From JAIXWP01 sp041391745 (GTDB lineage Bacteria > Bacteroidota > Bacteroidia > Flavobacteriales_D > Sanyastnellaceae): a stretch of 64,000 bases of DNA. The notes beneath the pieces were generated by a model. It was not told where the DNA came from, searched no databases, and saw only the letters and a program-made list of their open reading frames with translations. A program made the position numbers and the translations under genes. The stretch lies in the NCBI GenBank assembly GCA_041391745.1, contig JAWKNK010000004.1:172430-236429 (forward strand), written 5' to 3'. Positions 1-8,045 of this stretch are shown here, one piece after another; the first letter of the stretch is position 1; each line of letters begins with the position of its first letter.

Positions 1-13
1 ATGTCAGCAGTGA

Positions 14-964
14 TTAGAAAAATTTTCCACGAAGGAAATCGAGCTCATCGGCAATCATATTGCGCAAAACTTTGGGCGACACAATATCAGCATACAAGCC
101 TATCATAAGGTACCATTTCACGAATCCTTCTAAAGAGGAAGTCAGGAAGGTCATCTCAAAAGTATCTTCAAGTTCTTTCTGCGAAACAAATCCGTTGTAA
201 TACTTCTGATCGCCAAGACAGTGCATGTGCTCTTTTTGTACGCGCATCACTACTGTGTGCATGTCTCTTTTTTCTCTTGTAAAATCGCGTAGGTAGGCCT
301 TCAGCGTGGGGTGTTTCACTTGAAAATGATTTGAAGTGATTTGAGAAGAAATAATTCTATCCAGTCTAAAATTGCGGTAATCCTTACGTGTATGGCACCA
401 AGCAATCATATACCACTTACTGCCCATGAAAAAGATACCAAGTGGCTCCACTTCTCGATGAGACTTTGCATCGCGGTATTGCGTATGGTATTCCATGAGC
501 AGTGTAAGTTGTTGTGACACACATTTCAAAATATGCTCCGTGTGAAGGCCACCATCTATGTACATAGGAAGATATGGACTCTGGATCACTTCTATGGATT
601 GTGAAATGGCATCTACGTGGTCTTTGTCGTCTGATCGCAGTACGGCTTTGATTTTTTCAAGTGCTGTTTTGTAAGAGGCCGAAGTTTTTTCGTCGGTGAG
701 TTGTGCTACCAATTTTTCTGCAGTCACAAAACTTTGTGCCTCCTCTTGAGTAAACATAATTGGTGGCAGTCGGTATCCTTCCATCAGTGAGTAGCCTTCC
801 CCGGCCTCGCCAATGATAGGCACGCCCGATTCTTCTAGCGCTCTGATGTCGCGATATGCAGTGCGCAAGCTGATGTTGAAACGTTCGGCGATATCGCTAC
901 CCCTCACCACCCGCTTTGTTTGCAGCATAATTAATACAGCCGATATTCTCTCAATGCGATTCAA
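14..964 (-). CDS. WYL-domain transcriptional regulator (YafY/DeoR-like)
   Basis: Likely DNA-binding regulator that senses a ligand (often nucleic-acid-like) through a WYL domain. Residues about 8-55 form an HTH_11 winged helix (RGSDIAERFNISLRTAYRDI). Residues about 140-215 hold the WYL domain, with the W-Y-M-I-A-W-C strand and the R-N-F-R-L-D-R-I ligand-loop motif. The remainder is a WCX-type C-terminal extension. The length of 316 aa is typical. It starts 13 bp after the hsdR stop on the same strand, so it may be the last gene of the R-M operon. WYL regulators (BrxR, CapW) control several phage-defence islands; a similar role here is inference from position. Confidence 0.88.
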   Translation of the reverse strand: MNRIERISAVLIMLQTKRVVRGSDIAERFNISLRTAYRDIRALEESGVPIIGEAGEGYSLMEGYRLPPIMFTQEEAQSFVTAEKLVAQLTDEKTSASYKTALEKIKAVLRSDDKDHVDAISQSIEVIQSPYLPMYIDGGLHTEHILKCVSQQLTLLMEYHTQYRDAKSHREVEPLGIFFMGSKWYMIAWCHTRKDYRNFRLDRIISSQITSNHFQVKHPTLKAYLRDFTREKRDMHTVVMRVQKEHMHCLGDQKYYNGFVSQKELEDTFEMTFLTSSLEGFVKWYLMIGLYADIVSPKVLRNMIADELDFLRGKFF

Positions 965-977
965 TGGTGGTAATTGC

Positions 978-3287
978 TTAAGCTACTTTTTCTGAGTACA
1001 AATGTTTTTGGAATTCGATAAACAAATTGCTGATGTTGAGCACATCGCCTAGAACTAACTTCGCATCTTCTAATGATTGATATTTATTCGTCAATAGAAT
1101 TGGGAGTTTGTCTTGGTCAAGTTCATCCACACCTGATTCAATATACTTACTTAATACAAATTGGATAAACTCCTTTTGTTTGTCATTGAGTAATGTGAAA
1201 ATTGTTGCTTCTGCTGCTTTTGCTCTGCTTTCGCGAGTCAATGCAATGTAATCTCCGTTGAAAACATATTCTAAAACATCATACAAATCACTTTTTTCTA
1301 GATCTACCAGTTTTTGGAGTGTCAGTAGATCCTCTTTCGGGAATCCCGCAGCATCTAGATTTTCCAGCAATGTTCTTCGCGTGCCTGGATTACTCCAAAG
1401 TTTTCTCAATTCTTCTTCATCCTTAAATAGTTTAGGCAATTCTCCAAAGAGATTATTTAAGAACTCTTCTGCTGAAATTGGTTTTCCCTCAGCACTCCAA
1501 AAGGAAGTAGATATCATTGATTGTATATGTCGCTCTTTCCCGTCGCGAAGCTTGATTTTAACCTTTTGATTGCGCTCCGTGTCTTCTGTTTCCCTGCGTT
1601 TATATTCTCCGCGCGGTTCAACCACAGCTTTTGGCTCTGGCCCAAGAGGCTCTCCATCCCATTCAGGGTCAGAGAAGTGCTTGTATGCATCTACAAAGTC
1701 ATATATGGTGAAAAATTCTTTGCCATCGAATAGTCGAGTACCTCGACCTACAATTTGTTTGAATTCAATCATTGAATTGACTGGACGAAGCAAAACAATG
1801 TTTCGGATATTTCGAGCATCAACTCCAGTTGATAGCTTTTGCGAAGTCGTCAAGATAGTTGGGATAGTTTTTTCATTGTCTTGAAACTCGCGCAGTAATC
1901 TTTCCCCTTCTTCACCGTCATTAGCCGTTACCCGAACACAATAAAATGGGTCTGTACTTCGTGCATTCTGGTTTATCAAATCTCTTATCAATGCAGCGTG
2001 AGCTTGATTGGCACAAAATACTATGGCTTTTTCATTTTGGTTAGCTTCATCCAAGAATATTTTCACACGCTTAGCTTCTCTTTCCGTAATTTCTATTGTT
2101 CGGTTAAAGTCTTTTTCTTCATATAACCTGCCTTCTTCAACGTTGCCTTCCAGAATGGTATCGTCTGAAGCATATCGATAGTCGTCGAGTGTTGTTTTGA
2201 TTCGTTTTACTTTGAAAGGTGTGAGGAAACCATCATTGATGCCTTCTTTCAAAGAATAGGTATAGACGGGATCTCCGAAATATTTGTATGTATCTACATT
2301 GTCTTTTCTTTTCGGTGTGGCCGTTAATCCCAACTGAACAGCTGGGCTGAAATATTCTAGAATGCCTCTCCAATTACTTTCATCATTTGCTCCTCCGCGA
2401 TGACACTCATCAATTATGATGAAATCAAAATAGTCGATTGGATATTCTCCGAAGTAGGGAGCGGGTTTTCCTTCAGCATCTACACCGCTCATGAACGTTT
2501 GAAAAATGGTAAAGAAAATATTTCCGTTAGTGGGTACCTTCCCTGATTTCCTGATTTCATTTGGTTTTATCCGAACCAAGGCATCTTCAGGAAATGCTGA
2601 AAAGGAATTGTAAGCTTGGTCGGCTAAAATGTTTCGGTCGGCTAGGAATAAAATTCGTGGTCTGCGATTGCCATCTTTTTTCAAGTTCCAACGGGTTTGA
2701 AAAAGTTTCCAAGCTATTTGAAATGCAATGGCAGTTTTTCCTGTTCCTGTGGCAAGGGTGAGAAGGATACGTGATTTATCTTTTGCGATAGCTTCAACGG
2801 TGCGTTGAACGGCTATCTCTTGATAGTAACGTAATTGCCAACTTCCACTTTTGTCTTCAAACGGGACATCGGCAAATTTCTCTCGCCAGTTATTTTGCTC
2901 GGCAAAGGTTTTTTTCCAAAGTTCTTCAGGACTCAAATAGTCAGACACTAAACCTTCATTGCCCGTTTGCATGCAGATTTGGTAAATGACCTTACCATTT
3001 GTGCTGTAGGTTGTTTCAAGATTTAGCTTCTCCGCATATTTCTTGGCTTGCATTACGCCTTCTCCAACTTCCAGTTCGTCACTTTTAGCTTCAACAACGG
3101 CCAATTTGATGCCTTTGTAAACCAACACATAATCAGCTATTTCTCTTTTGCCTCGTCCTCCTCCAGTCTGAATTTTGCCTGATGTAATGTTGTATTCACG
3201 AAGAATTTTAGAGCCTTCTACAATTCCCCAACCGGCTGCCTTTAGTTTCGGGTCGATAAGTTCAGCTCTTGTTTCTGCTTCGTTCAT
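978..3287 (-). CDS. hsdR: Type I restriction enzyme, endonuclease/translocase subunit HsdR
   Basis: Motor and nuclease subunit of a type I restriction-modification enzyme; it cleaves DNA after ATP-driven translocation. The N-terminal HSDR_N nuclease domain (residues about 5-130) shows the PD-(D/E)XK pattern with D52, E66 and K68. Helicase motifs follow: Walker A TLATGTGKT near residue 180, DECH box (IIIDECHRGG) near 290 and motif VI QIVGRGTRL near 510. The C-terminal part is of the EcoEI-type. At 769 aa it is full length and intact. It lies about 6 kb downstream of hsdM/hsdS, separated by unrelated genes but on the same strand. The N-terminus resembles a broken copy at 5809-5922. Confidence 0.96.
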   Translation of the reverse strand: MNEAETRAELIDPKLKAAGWGIVEGSKILREYNITSGKIQTGGGRGKREIADYVLVYKGIKLAVVEAKSDELEVGEGVMQAKKYAEKLNLETTYSTNGKVIYQICMQTGNEGLVSDYLSPEELWKKTFAEQNNWREKFADVPFEDKSGSWQLRYYQEIAVQRTVEAIAKDKSRILLTLATGTGKTAIAFQIAWKLFQTRWNLKKDGNRRPRILFLADRNILADQAYNSFSAFPEDALVRIKPNEIRKSGKVPTNGNIFFTIFQTFMSGVDAEGKPAPYFGEYPIDYFDFIIIDECHRGGANDESNWRGILEYFSPAVQLGLTATPKRKDNVDTYKYFGDPVYTYSLKEGINDGFLTPFKVKRIKTTLDDYRYASDDTILEGNVEEGRLYEEKDFNRTIEITEREAKRVKIFLDEANQNEKAIVFCANQAHAALIRDLINQNARSTDPFYCVRVTANDGEEGERLLREFQDNEKTIPTILTTSQKLSTGVDARNIRNIVLLRPVNSMIEFKQIVGRGTRLFDGKEFFTIYDFVDAYKHFSDPEWDGEPLGPEPKAVVEPRGEYKRRETEDTERNQKVKIKLRDGKERHIQSMISTSFWSAEGKPISAEEFLNNLFGELPKLFKDEEELRKLWSNPGTRRTLLENLDAAGFPKEDLLTLQKLVDLEKSDLYDVLEYVFNGDYIALTRESRAKAAEATIFTLLNDKQKEFIQFVLSKYIESGVDELDQDKLPILLTNKYQSLEDAKLVLGDVLNISNLFIEFQKHLYSEKVA

Positions 3288-3346
3288 TTGTTATTTCAAT
3301 TGATAAGCAAGTTAGCAAGAAACTCTTGACTCTGATTATTCGAGTT

Positions 3347-3802
3347 CTATTTTCTGGAAACTTTTAGATTAGATTTAATTCGTTTGGCAACGTTGATGGT
3401 TGGAATAGGGAAATTATTGACTGTAGTATTTTCCGTTTTTTCGTGAAGAATTCCTCTTGTGGTACCTACACAAATCATGGCCAAATGTTTTGCTAGCGCA
3501 ACCGGAATAATTAAGTTTTCTCCCACTACAATAGAGGATTTAAAACTCTTTTCCTCAAATTCAAAGTCAATTTGAACTTCAATGATAAGATGAAGTCCTT
3601 TATCGGAAAGAAATTGGTATTTAAATATGCAACTTATTTCCCGATTGCTTTCAGATATAGTATATCGGAAATCAGCAGAATAAGAAAGCTCAATTCCTTC
3701 CATTGTACCATCTAGAATCGCGAATTGCAAAGTGTTAATCCTGCTGATTTTAAATTTGGTTGCAAGTAAGTCAGTACTTGTTTTTTTAGAGGGCGTTTGC
3801 AT
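3347..3802 (-). CDS. SecB-like protein, putative chaperone of a toxin-antitoxin-chaperone module
   Basis: This 151-aa protein is beta-rich. The tail has a pattern seen in SecB-fold proteins: a conserved IPVALAKHL segment (residues about 100-108), then the TTRGIL motif near 117 and F-P-I-P-T-I-N-V near 134, as in the SecB segment that ends in L-x-P-x-N-F. Its start overlaps the end of the XRE antitoxin gene by 17 nt, indicating translational coupling. Order toxin, antitoxin, SecB-like matches the TAC modules known from Mycobacterium (HigB1-HigA1-Rv1957). I infer it stabilises the antitoxin. The family call rests on eye-level similarity and could be wrong; a DUF of unknown role is the alternative. 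Confidence 0.55.
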   Translation of the reverse strand: MQTPSKKTSTDLLATKFKISRINTLQFAILDGTMEGIELSYSADFRYTISESNREISCIFKYQFLSDKGLHLIIEVQIDFEFEEKSFKSSIVVGENLIIPVALAKHLAMICVGTTRGILHEKTENTTVNNFPIPTINVAKRIKSNLKVSRK

Positions 3803-4253
3803 CTTTATATTTTCGAAGAATGTGAAGGTTCAATGGAATAATCTTAGCTTCTTTTTTGACTTTAATGCTGCTCTTCCTTTTTGCAGACCTAAAATTATAT
3901 GATTCTTTGATTGTAAGAATGCTTGTGCTTTTAGAAACTTTATTGTTAGAAGAGTCCAAAACTTCAATGATTTTCACCTTTAAGGCCTTTTCAAAATTCG
4001 AAATGGTTTCTAGAGTGAAATTTTCTTTACCAGTCAACCATTTGCTTACTTGCTGAGCCGAAACATTTAATTCAGAAGCCAAGGCCTTTTGACTCATGTT
4101 TCGTTGATCAAGAATTTCAAGAATTTCCAAAGCAATTTTTTGTGAGTTTTCAATCCAATGGAGATTAGCTTTCCACTCAGCTGCTGCCTTGGTCCAAGGG
4201 CTTTGCTTTATTGCACCGAAAGCCTTTTCGAGCTTTTTATGTTGATTGTTCAT
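3786..4253 (-). CDS. XRE-family (HigA-like) antitoxin with C-terminal extension
   Basis: DNA-binding antitoxin of a putative type II toxin-antitoxin pair. Residues about 43-92 form a Cro/C1-type helix-turn-helix (MSQKALASELNVSAQQVSKW). An N-terminal segment (residues 10-40, W-T-K-A-A-A-E-W) is seen in HigA-like proteins. A basic tail of about 55 residues follows the HTH; in TAC systems the corresponding tail is the chaperone-addiction region. The gene overlaps the upstream putative toxin gene by 4 nt (ATGA) and the downstream SecB-like gene by 17 nt, so the three form one tightly coupled unit. It probably represses its own promoter through the inverted repeat at 4842-4863. Confidence 0.75.
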   Translation of the reverse strand: MNNQHKKLEKAFGAIKQSPWTKAAAEWKANLHWIENSQKIALEILEILDQRNMSQKALASELNVSAQQVSKWLTGKENFTLETISNFEKALKVKIIEVLDSSNNKVSKSTSILTIKESYNFRSAKRKSSIKVKKEAKIIPLNLHILRKYKDANAL

Positions 4254-4825
4254 TCGTAGAGGTCAGTAATTCTGGTAATTTTTTGAAGTTCTTTTGAGTC
4301 AATTAACTTTTTGTCATTTAAGAAGCGGGTTAATTGTTTAATTAGGTTTAGAAGCTCTTTTCCATCCTTTGTGTTTTGTAATGCTTGAGAAGATTTTATT
4401 AAACCACCCACAATTACTATAGCGTTGTCTTTGAGCTTGATTGCATATATCCTTGTGATGCTTGGTAAGGTAGCGCCACCATAAGCTTTAAGCTGCAGTA
4501 GTGATACATCCGTTTGTGGATTTTTGTGTAAGGGTTCAAATAATTTGTCAATTTCTCTAGAAAAGTCATCTGAATTAGTTGCCTCTAATAGGGCGCTGTA
4601 AAAGTTTTTACTTTCATGTAAAACCTGCTCAATTGCCTGAGGTCTACTTAGGCCCAAATATGAAAGAACTGCTTGATTTTTTTTAAAAAAACGATGAATG
4701 TAAGAAACGTCTTGCCAATTCTCGAATAAATCGTGGAGGGCATCTGATTGTTCATGGCCGTCATCAAGTTCGTTAGTAACAAGGGCGTACAATTTTCCTT
4801 CTACGACCTTATGGAGTGCAAACAT
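4250..4825 (-). CDS. Putative toxin of the RelE/HigB type, partner of the XRE antitoxin
   Basis: This 191-aa protein lies directly upstream of, and overlaps by 4 nt, the XRE antitoxin gene, as in higBA loci. The C-terminal half has the RelE-like pattern: R-I-Y-A-I-K-L, then I-V-I-V-G-G-L-I-K, then a run of helices with L-L-N-L-I-K-Q-L-T-R-F-L. The N-terminal half (about 100 residues) is predicted helical and I do not recognise it. By analogy with RelE/HigB it would cleave mRNA on the ribosome, but no catalytic set can be proved from sequence. Its start is preceded by an operator-like inverted repeat and a TATTTTTG box. An orphan antitoxin with an unrelated neighbour is the alternative. Confidence 0.58.
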   Translation of the reverse strand: MFALHKVVEGKLYALVTNELDDGHEQSDALHDLFENWQDVSYIHRFFKKNQAVLSYLGLSRPQAIEQVLHESKNFYSALLEATNSDDFSREIDKLFEPLHKNPQTDVSLLQLKAYGGATLPSITRIYAIKLKDNAIVIVGGLIKSSQALQNTKDGKELLNLIKQLTRFLNDKKLIDSKELQKITRITDLYE

Positions 4826-4841
4826 ACTAATAATTTTTAGT

Positions 4842-4863
4842 TAATCAACCTATAAGTTGATTA
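4842..4863 (-). promoter_or_regulatory. Inverted-repeat operator candidate of the toxin-antitoxin unit
   Basis: A perfect 8-bp inverted repeat, TAATCAAC and GTTGATTA with a 6-nt spacer, lies 17 nt upstream of the putative toxin start and just downstream of a -7 box. This is where an autoregulating antitoxin normally binds. Confidence 0.6.
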
Positions 4864-4868
4864 TTTAG

Positions 4869-4876
4869 CAAAAATA
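4869..4876 (-). promoter_or_regulatory. -7 promoter box (TATTTTTG) of the toxin-antitoxin unit
   Basis: On the minus strand TATTTTTG fits the Bacteroidota TAnnTTTG consensus and is followed 5 nt later by the inverted repeat. No clear -33 TTG is seen at the right distance. It suggests the three-gene module has its own promoter inside the R-M operon. Confidence 0.45.
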
Positions 4877-4927
4877 TGAAATTCGATTAAACGAAATTGA
4901 ACACATTATTAACAGTTTAAGTCGCTG

Positions 4928-5314
4928 TTATTCAGATAGGTATGTAGAGATGCGCGGGTTTTTAAAGAATTTGGCTTTGCGGTTTATTATGCTAAAAACT
5001 GCCGCCACAACGGGAACTCTTGAGATTTTTGCATCTTGAACAAATTTTATATCTGCTTTGAATGCGTCACTTTGCTTTGCATAGCATAACTCGATTGTGG
5101 AGATTATACAATTATCATATTGTTGAATGAAATAAGAATTTTCTCCTTGCACTTGAACACAAATTTCTTCCCACACGTTCCTCAGTCCGCTATCTTCTCC
5201 AGAAAGAAGCATGGCTTTATCATTCATTGAAAACAATTCTTTAATAGTATCTTCCGCAATAAGAGTTAATTTCTTTCTGTAATCCGAGAGTATTAGTTTT
5301 CTATCTGAGTTCAT
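4928..5314 (-). CDS. Hypothetical protein in the defence island
   Basis: 128 aa, predicted mostly helical in the first half (S-D-Y-R-K-K-L-T-L-I-A-E-D-T-I), with no signal peptide and no membrane segment. I do not recognise the family. It carries acidic clusters, and a G-E-D-S-G-L-R-N-V-W segment could be a loop. It lies between the recombination scar (5364-5922) and the toxin-antitoxin unit, in the same orientation, and its codon use looks like that of its neighbours. It could be an accessory or anti-restriction-related gene, but nothing in the sequence shows that. Confidence 0.5.
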   Translation of the reverse strand: MNSDRKLILSDYRKKLTLIAEDTIKELFSMNDKAMLLSGEDSGLRNVWEEICVQVQGENSYFIQQYDNCIISTIELCYAKQSDAFKADIKFVQDAKISRVPVVAAVFSIINRKAKFFKNPRISTYLSE

Positions 5315-5363
5315 TCTTTGTTTAAGGGTTTAGAATTGAATATATTTTCCTATTTCTGAATTA

Positions 5364-5795
5364 CTAAATTTTTAATTGAAGTCCATTTTCTACTCTACTC
5401 ATCAACTCCCCAGCAAACGCTTTTTGCAAAATTGATTTTTTCAACTCTTCCAAATCAACTATTTTCTTTTGATACACTGCTTCCAACTTTTGTGTTTCAG
5501 AACGCAAGGCGTCTAATTGACGAACGATGGTTTGTTGGGTGCGGAGTGATGGAAAGGCAACTCCTATATTAACAGTTCTGGTAGTAATGTTTTTCTGAAT
5601 AATGTCAAGTAAATTCCAGTCTTCAATTTTTTGATTTCCGGGAGTGAGAGTTGCTTTGACCTCTGAACCAATGAAGATTTCGCCAACTTGGGCATTAGCA
5701 AAACAAACACAGTCTTTCGTCAACTCATTCCAATCGGTGGTTTTGCCATTCAAGAATTTGAGTGAATTCTTATCTATGTTATTGTTTTCTTCCAT
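5364..5795 (-). pseudogene. Chimeric remnant: AlbA_2 (Schlafen-like) N-terminus joined to HsdS C-terminal tail
   Basis: From the ATG at 5795 the frame encodes 143 aa. Residues about 1-80 look like the start of an AlbA_2 ATP/nucleic-acid-binding domain: T-T-D-W-N-E-L-T-K-D, then C-F-A-N-A-Q-V-G-E-I-F-I-G, as in the D-W-x-E-L-x-K-D...F-A-N-x-x-G-G-x-I-x-I-G signature; here the second Gly position pair reads VG. From about residue 82 the sequence is an HsdS C-terminal coiled coil, nearly identical to that of the complete hsdS at 8046. An upstream in-frame ATG at 5870 lies in the overlapping hsdR remnant and is less likely. It lacks both the rest of the AlbA_2 protein and all HsdS recognition domains. 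Expression of a short fusion protein cannot be excluded. Confidence 0.75.
5402..5537. repeat. Direct repeat copy A: hsdS 3' end
   Basis: 136 bp matching 8054-8189 at 128 of 136 positions by my count, in the same orientation. It encodes the C-terminal coiled coil of HsdS. The two copies bracket the GHKL-ATPase gene and the hsdR remnant, so recombination between them could delete that segment. Confidence 0.85.
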
Positions 5796-5808
5796 TGTCA
5801 GTTTGAAT

Positions 5809-5922
5809 TTACCCTTGCGTAATGTGGTATTCCTGAAGGACTTTATAGCCTTCCTTGACGCCCCAACCACAGAAATTTAGGTTTGGGTTTATGAGTTTTG
5901 CTCTTGTTTCTACTTCTTTCAC
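5809..5922 (-). pseudogene. Remnant of an hsdR N-terminus
   Basis: Read from the GTG at 5922 this stretch encodes 37 residues (E-T-R-A-K-L-I-N-P-N-L, then G-W-G-V-K-E-G then L-Q-E-Y-H-I-T-Q-G), closely matching residues 4-37 of the intact HsdR at 978-3287 (E-T-R-A-E-L-I-D-P-K-L, G-W-G-I-V-E-G, L-R-E-Y-N-I-T-S-G). It then hits a stop and runs into the AlbA_2/HsdS remnant. It starts one base after the stop of the GHKL gene. It is a truncated piece of a second hsdR, too short to work. Confidence 0.75.
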
Positions 5923-5923
5923 T

Positions 5924-8032
5924 TTATTTCGATTTTCCTAGCTTTTTAATAAATATGTCATTCCTCCGCTTTGCTCTTTCATAAAGTGTTGAATATTTAA
6001 TAACTTCAGTATATAATGAAGCATCTCCTTGTACGTATAGACCGGGAATTAATTTATTTGCTCTGAACAAATAATCAAATTGGTATGCTTCTTTAAAATC
6101 ACCATCGTGAAATCTCACATCATTTGTATTTACTTTTTCTCCAATAAGATATCCGTAAAAAGTCTCAAATTTAAATTGTGGATTTGAAAAATTCCAAATC
6201 AATGAAGCATAATTGTTTATTTGATTTAAGTGTTCGGAAACATTTACATCTGGATTTTTAAATTCAATTATCAAACATTTTCCCTCTTCTGGAAACAAGA
6301 GAATGTCAGGTCTTTTCGCATACCTATTTTCGTTTAAAGCTGTCCTAAAAGTTTCTTCTTCTTCGGTTAAATTCTCTCTCAATAATTTAACTCCATCAAA
6401 CTCTACATCTTTAAGAAGTTTTTCAGAAGCTCCTTTGAAGTAGATGAAGTCTTCATTAATTAACCAAAGGTCGCTATCTTCTGAAGCTGCGTTTGTTTGC
6501 TGAAAAATTAAATTATGAAGTAACTTTTCATCTCTATTCCTATCCTCATTGATTTGAGTAGTTAATTTTCTGTTGTTTATGAGGTTGAACAGGTCTAATA
6601 CGAGCTTTCTTCTTGCGACATATTGAGTTAGCGAAACTTTATTTTGAAGCGGAATTTCTCTAACGAGTTTTTGGATTTCATTTTCCAATTGCTCATTATA
6701 ACCCTCAGAAGTTGTGTCAAGTTTTTCTAATCCGTCAATTGACTCCTTGATTTTGGCATCCAAGTTTGCCGACTTCTTTGCTTCTGCCTCATAAAACTTT
6801 TTCAATATTTCTGTTTCTGAATCATTGATTGTTATGTTTATTTCTTGGGCTGTCGCATCGTCCAACAAAAACATTTCCTTCAATTTTGTAAATGCCTCTA
6901 TATGTTTTTGTTTAGCATCTTCAATTTCAGGATACATTACACTAATAGAATCATTTACTTCTTTTTGAATTTCTTCAATAAATATTTCCTCCTCATTTGC
7001 ATACAAGTCCTTTGCAAATGTATCTTTTGTTGGAATGTTTAGAATCCCTCTTATGTGGGTATCTCTATCATCAATAAAGTTGCTTGAAACAAGAAAAAGA
7101 AATTTGCTTCCTTTTATATTGTCATTACTTGCTAAGCTTTCTAAAGATACTGGAGATTCTTCAATTACTTCGCCTTTGGAAACCAAATTCAGTTTATTTT
7201 CCTTCAAAATACTTTTATCAATCTTGAAGGCATCAATTTGAAAATCCTCAGTCTTTTCAATCTTTTCTATTCCTGAGTTTGCTTTTTTAGAATATTGAAG
7301 TTTGATTACTTTATTCTTGTCAATTTTAGGAATATCAGATTTGGTAATTTTTGATTCACTTTTAAGTTTACTGTGGTTATAGAACTCTATCTTTATTTTA
7401 GGTAAGTTATTTTGATTGTAACAGAAATAATGAATATATCTTTCCAGAAGTTTTTTCTTTAAAATATTGTCAGTTAAATCATCATAGACCATACTTTTTT
7501 CCAATAATGAATTGAAAGTTATTCTGGTTTCTGAATTACTAGAACTGATCTTTTTGCAAGATTTATGCTTGACCAAAGCATTATGCTGAATAAATTCTTG
7601 ATTCTTCGATATTATAAACTCTCTCTCGTAGTATTCGCCACCTTGCTCAAATACGCTGTTTACACTTGTTGAATCGAAATAATGAACATATTGGAGTCTG
7701 CCCGATCCCAGATTTTTATAGTTTTTTCTATTATCTCGAAAAGTATTAAACCGTTGAAACTGTTCGTCATTAAAACCAATGCCATTGTCAATAATAGTTA
7801 ACTTTGAAAAACTAAAGCTATCAGGAACGGTAGTTTCGGTTACGAAAATTTTAATAACTATTTCTCCCTTATGTTTTGAATCAATTTTTTGCTTATCTCT
7901 AATTGCTTCAATTGAATTTGTAAACGCTTCAAATATTGGCTGTAAGGTCGTTCCTGATTTGGGAACATCCTTTCTTAATATTTCTGGCCAATATAGACCG
8001 TCGCGAATAATATATTGATTATCTTGATACAT
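5924..8032 (-). CDS. GHKL (Hsp90-like) ATPase with C-terminal PD-(D/E)XK nuclease-like domain
   Basis: 702 aa. The N-terminal GHKL fold shows the N box E-A-F-T-N-S-I-E-A-I (residues 35-44, key E35/N39), the G1 box DNGIGF (82-87) and a G2-like N-L-G-S-G-R (107-112). The middle (about 380-500) is helical and Lys/Glu rich, probably coiled coil. Residues 574-595 show R-P-D-I-L-L, then L-I-I-E-F-K-N-P-D, the PD-(D/E)XK pattern (D576, E590, K592). The architecture suggests ATP-gated DNA cleavage, as in MORC-like or other GHKL defence effectors; this is inference. It sits 13 bp after hsdS and between two hsdS-tail repeats, inside the R-M operon. No standard type I system includes such a subunit. Confidence 0.8.
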   Translation of the reverse strand: MYQDNQYIIRDGLYWPEILRKDVPKSGTTLQPIFEAFTNSIEAIRDKQKIDSKHKGEIVIKIFVTETTVPDSFSFSKLTIIDNGIGFNDEQFQRFNTFRDNRKNYKNLGSGRLQYVHYFDSTSVNSVFEQGGEYYEREFIISKNQEFIQHNALVKHKSCKKISSSNSETRITFNSLLEKSMVYDDLTDNILKKKLLERYIHYFCYNQNNLPKIKIEFYNHSKLKSESKITKSDIPKIDKNKVIKLQYSKKANSGIEKIEKTEDFQIDAFKIDKSILKENKLNLVSKGEVIEESPVSLESLASNDNIKGSKFLFLVSSNFIDDRDTHIRGILNIPTKDTFAKDLYANEEEIFIEEIQKEVNDSISVMYPEIEDAKQKHIEAFTKLKEMFLLDDATAQEINITINDSETEILKKFYEAEAKKSANLDAKIKESIDGLEKLDTTSEGYNEQLENEIQKLVREIPLQNKVSLTQYVARRKLVLDLFNLINNRKLTTQINEDRNRDEKLLHNLIFQQTNAASEDSDLWLINEDFIYFKGASEKLLKDVEFDGVKLLRENLTEEEETFRTALNENRYAKRPDILLFPEEGKCLIIEFKNPDVNVSEHLNQINNYASLIWNFSNPQFKFETFYGYLIGEKVNTNDVRFHDGDFKEAYQFDYLFRANKLIPGLYVQGDASLYTEVIKYSTLYERAKRRNDIFIKKLGKSK

Positions 8033-8045
8033 ATTCCATATTATT

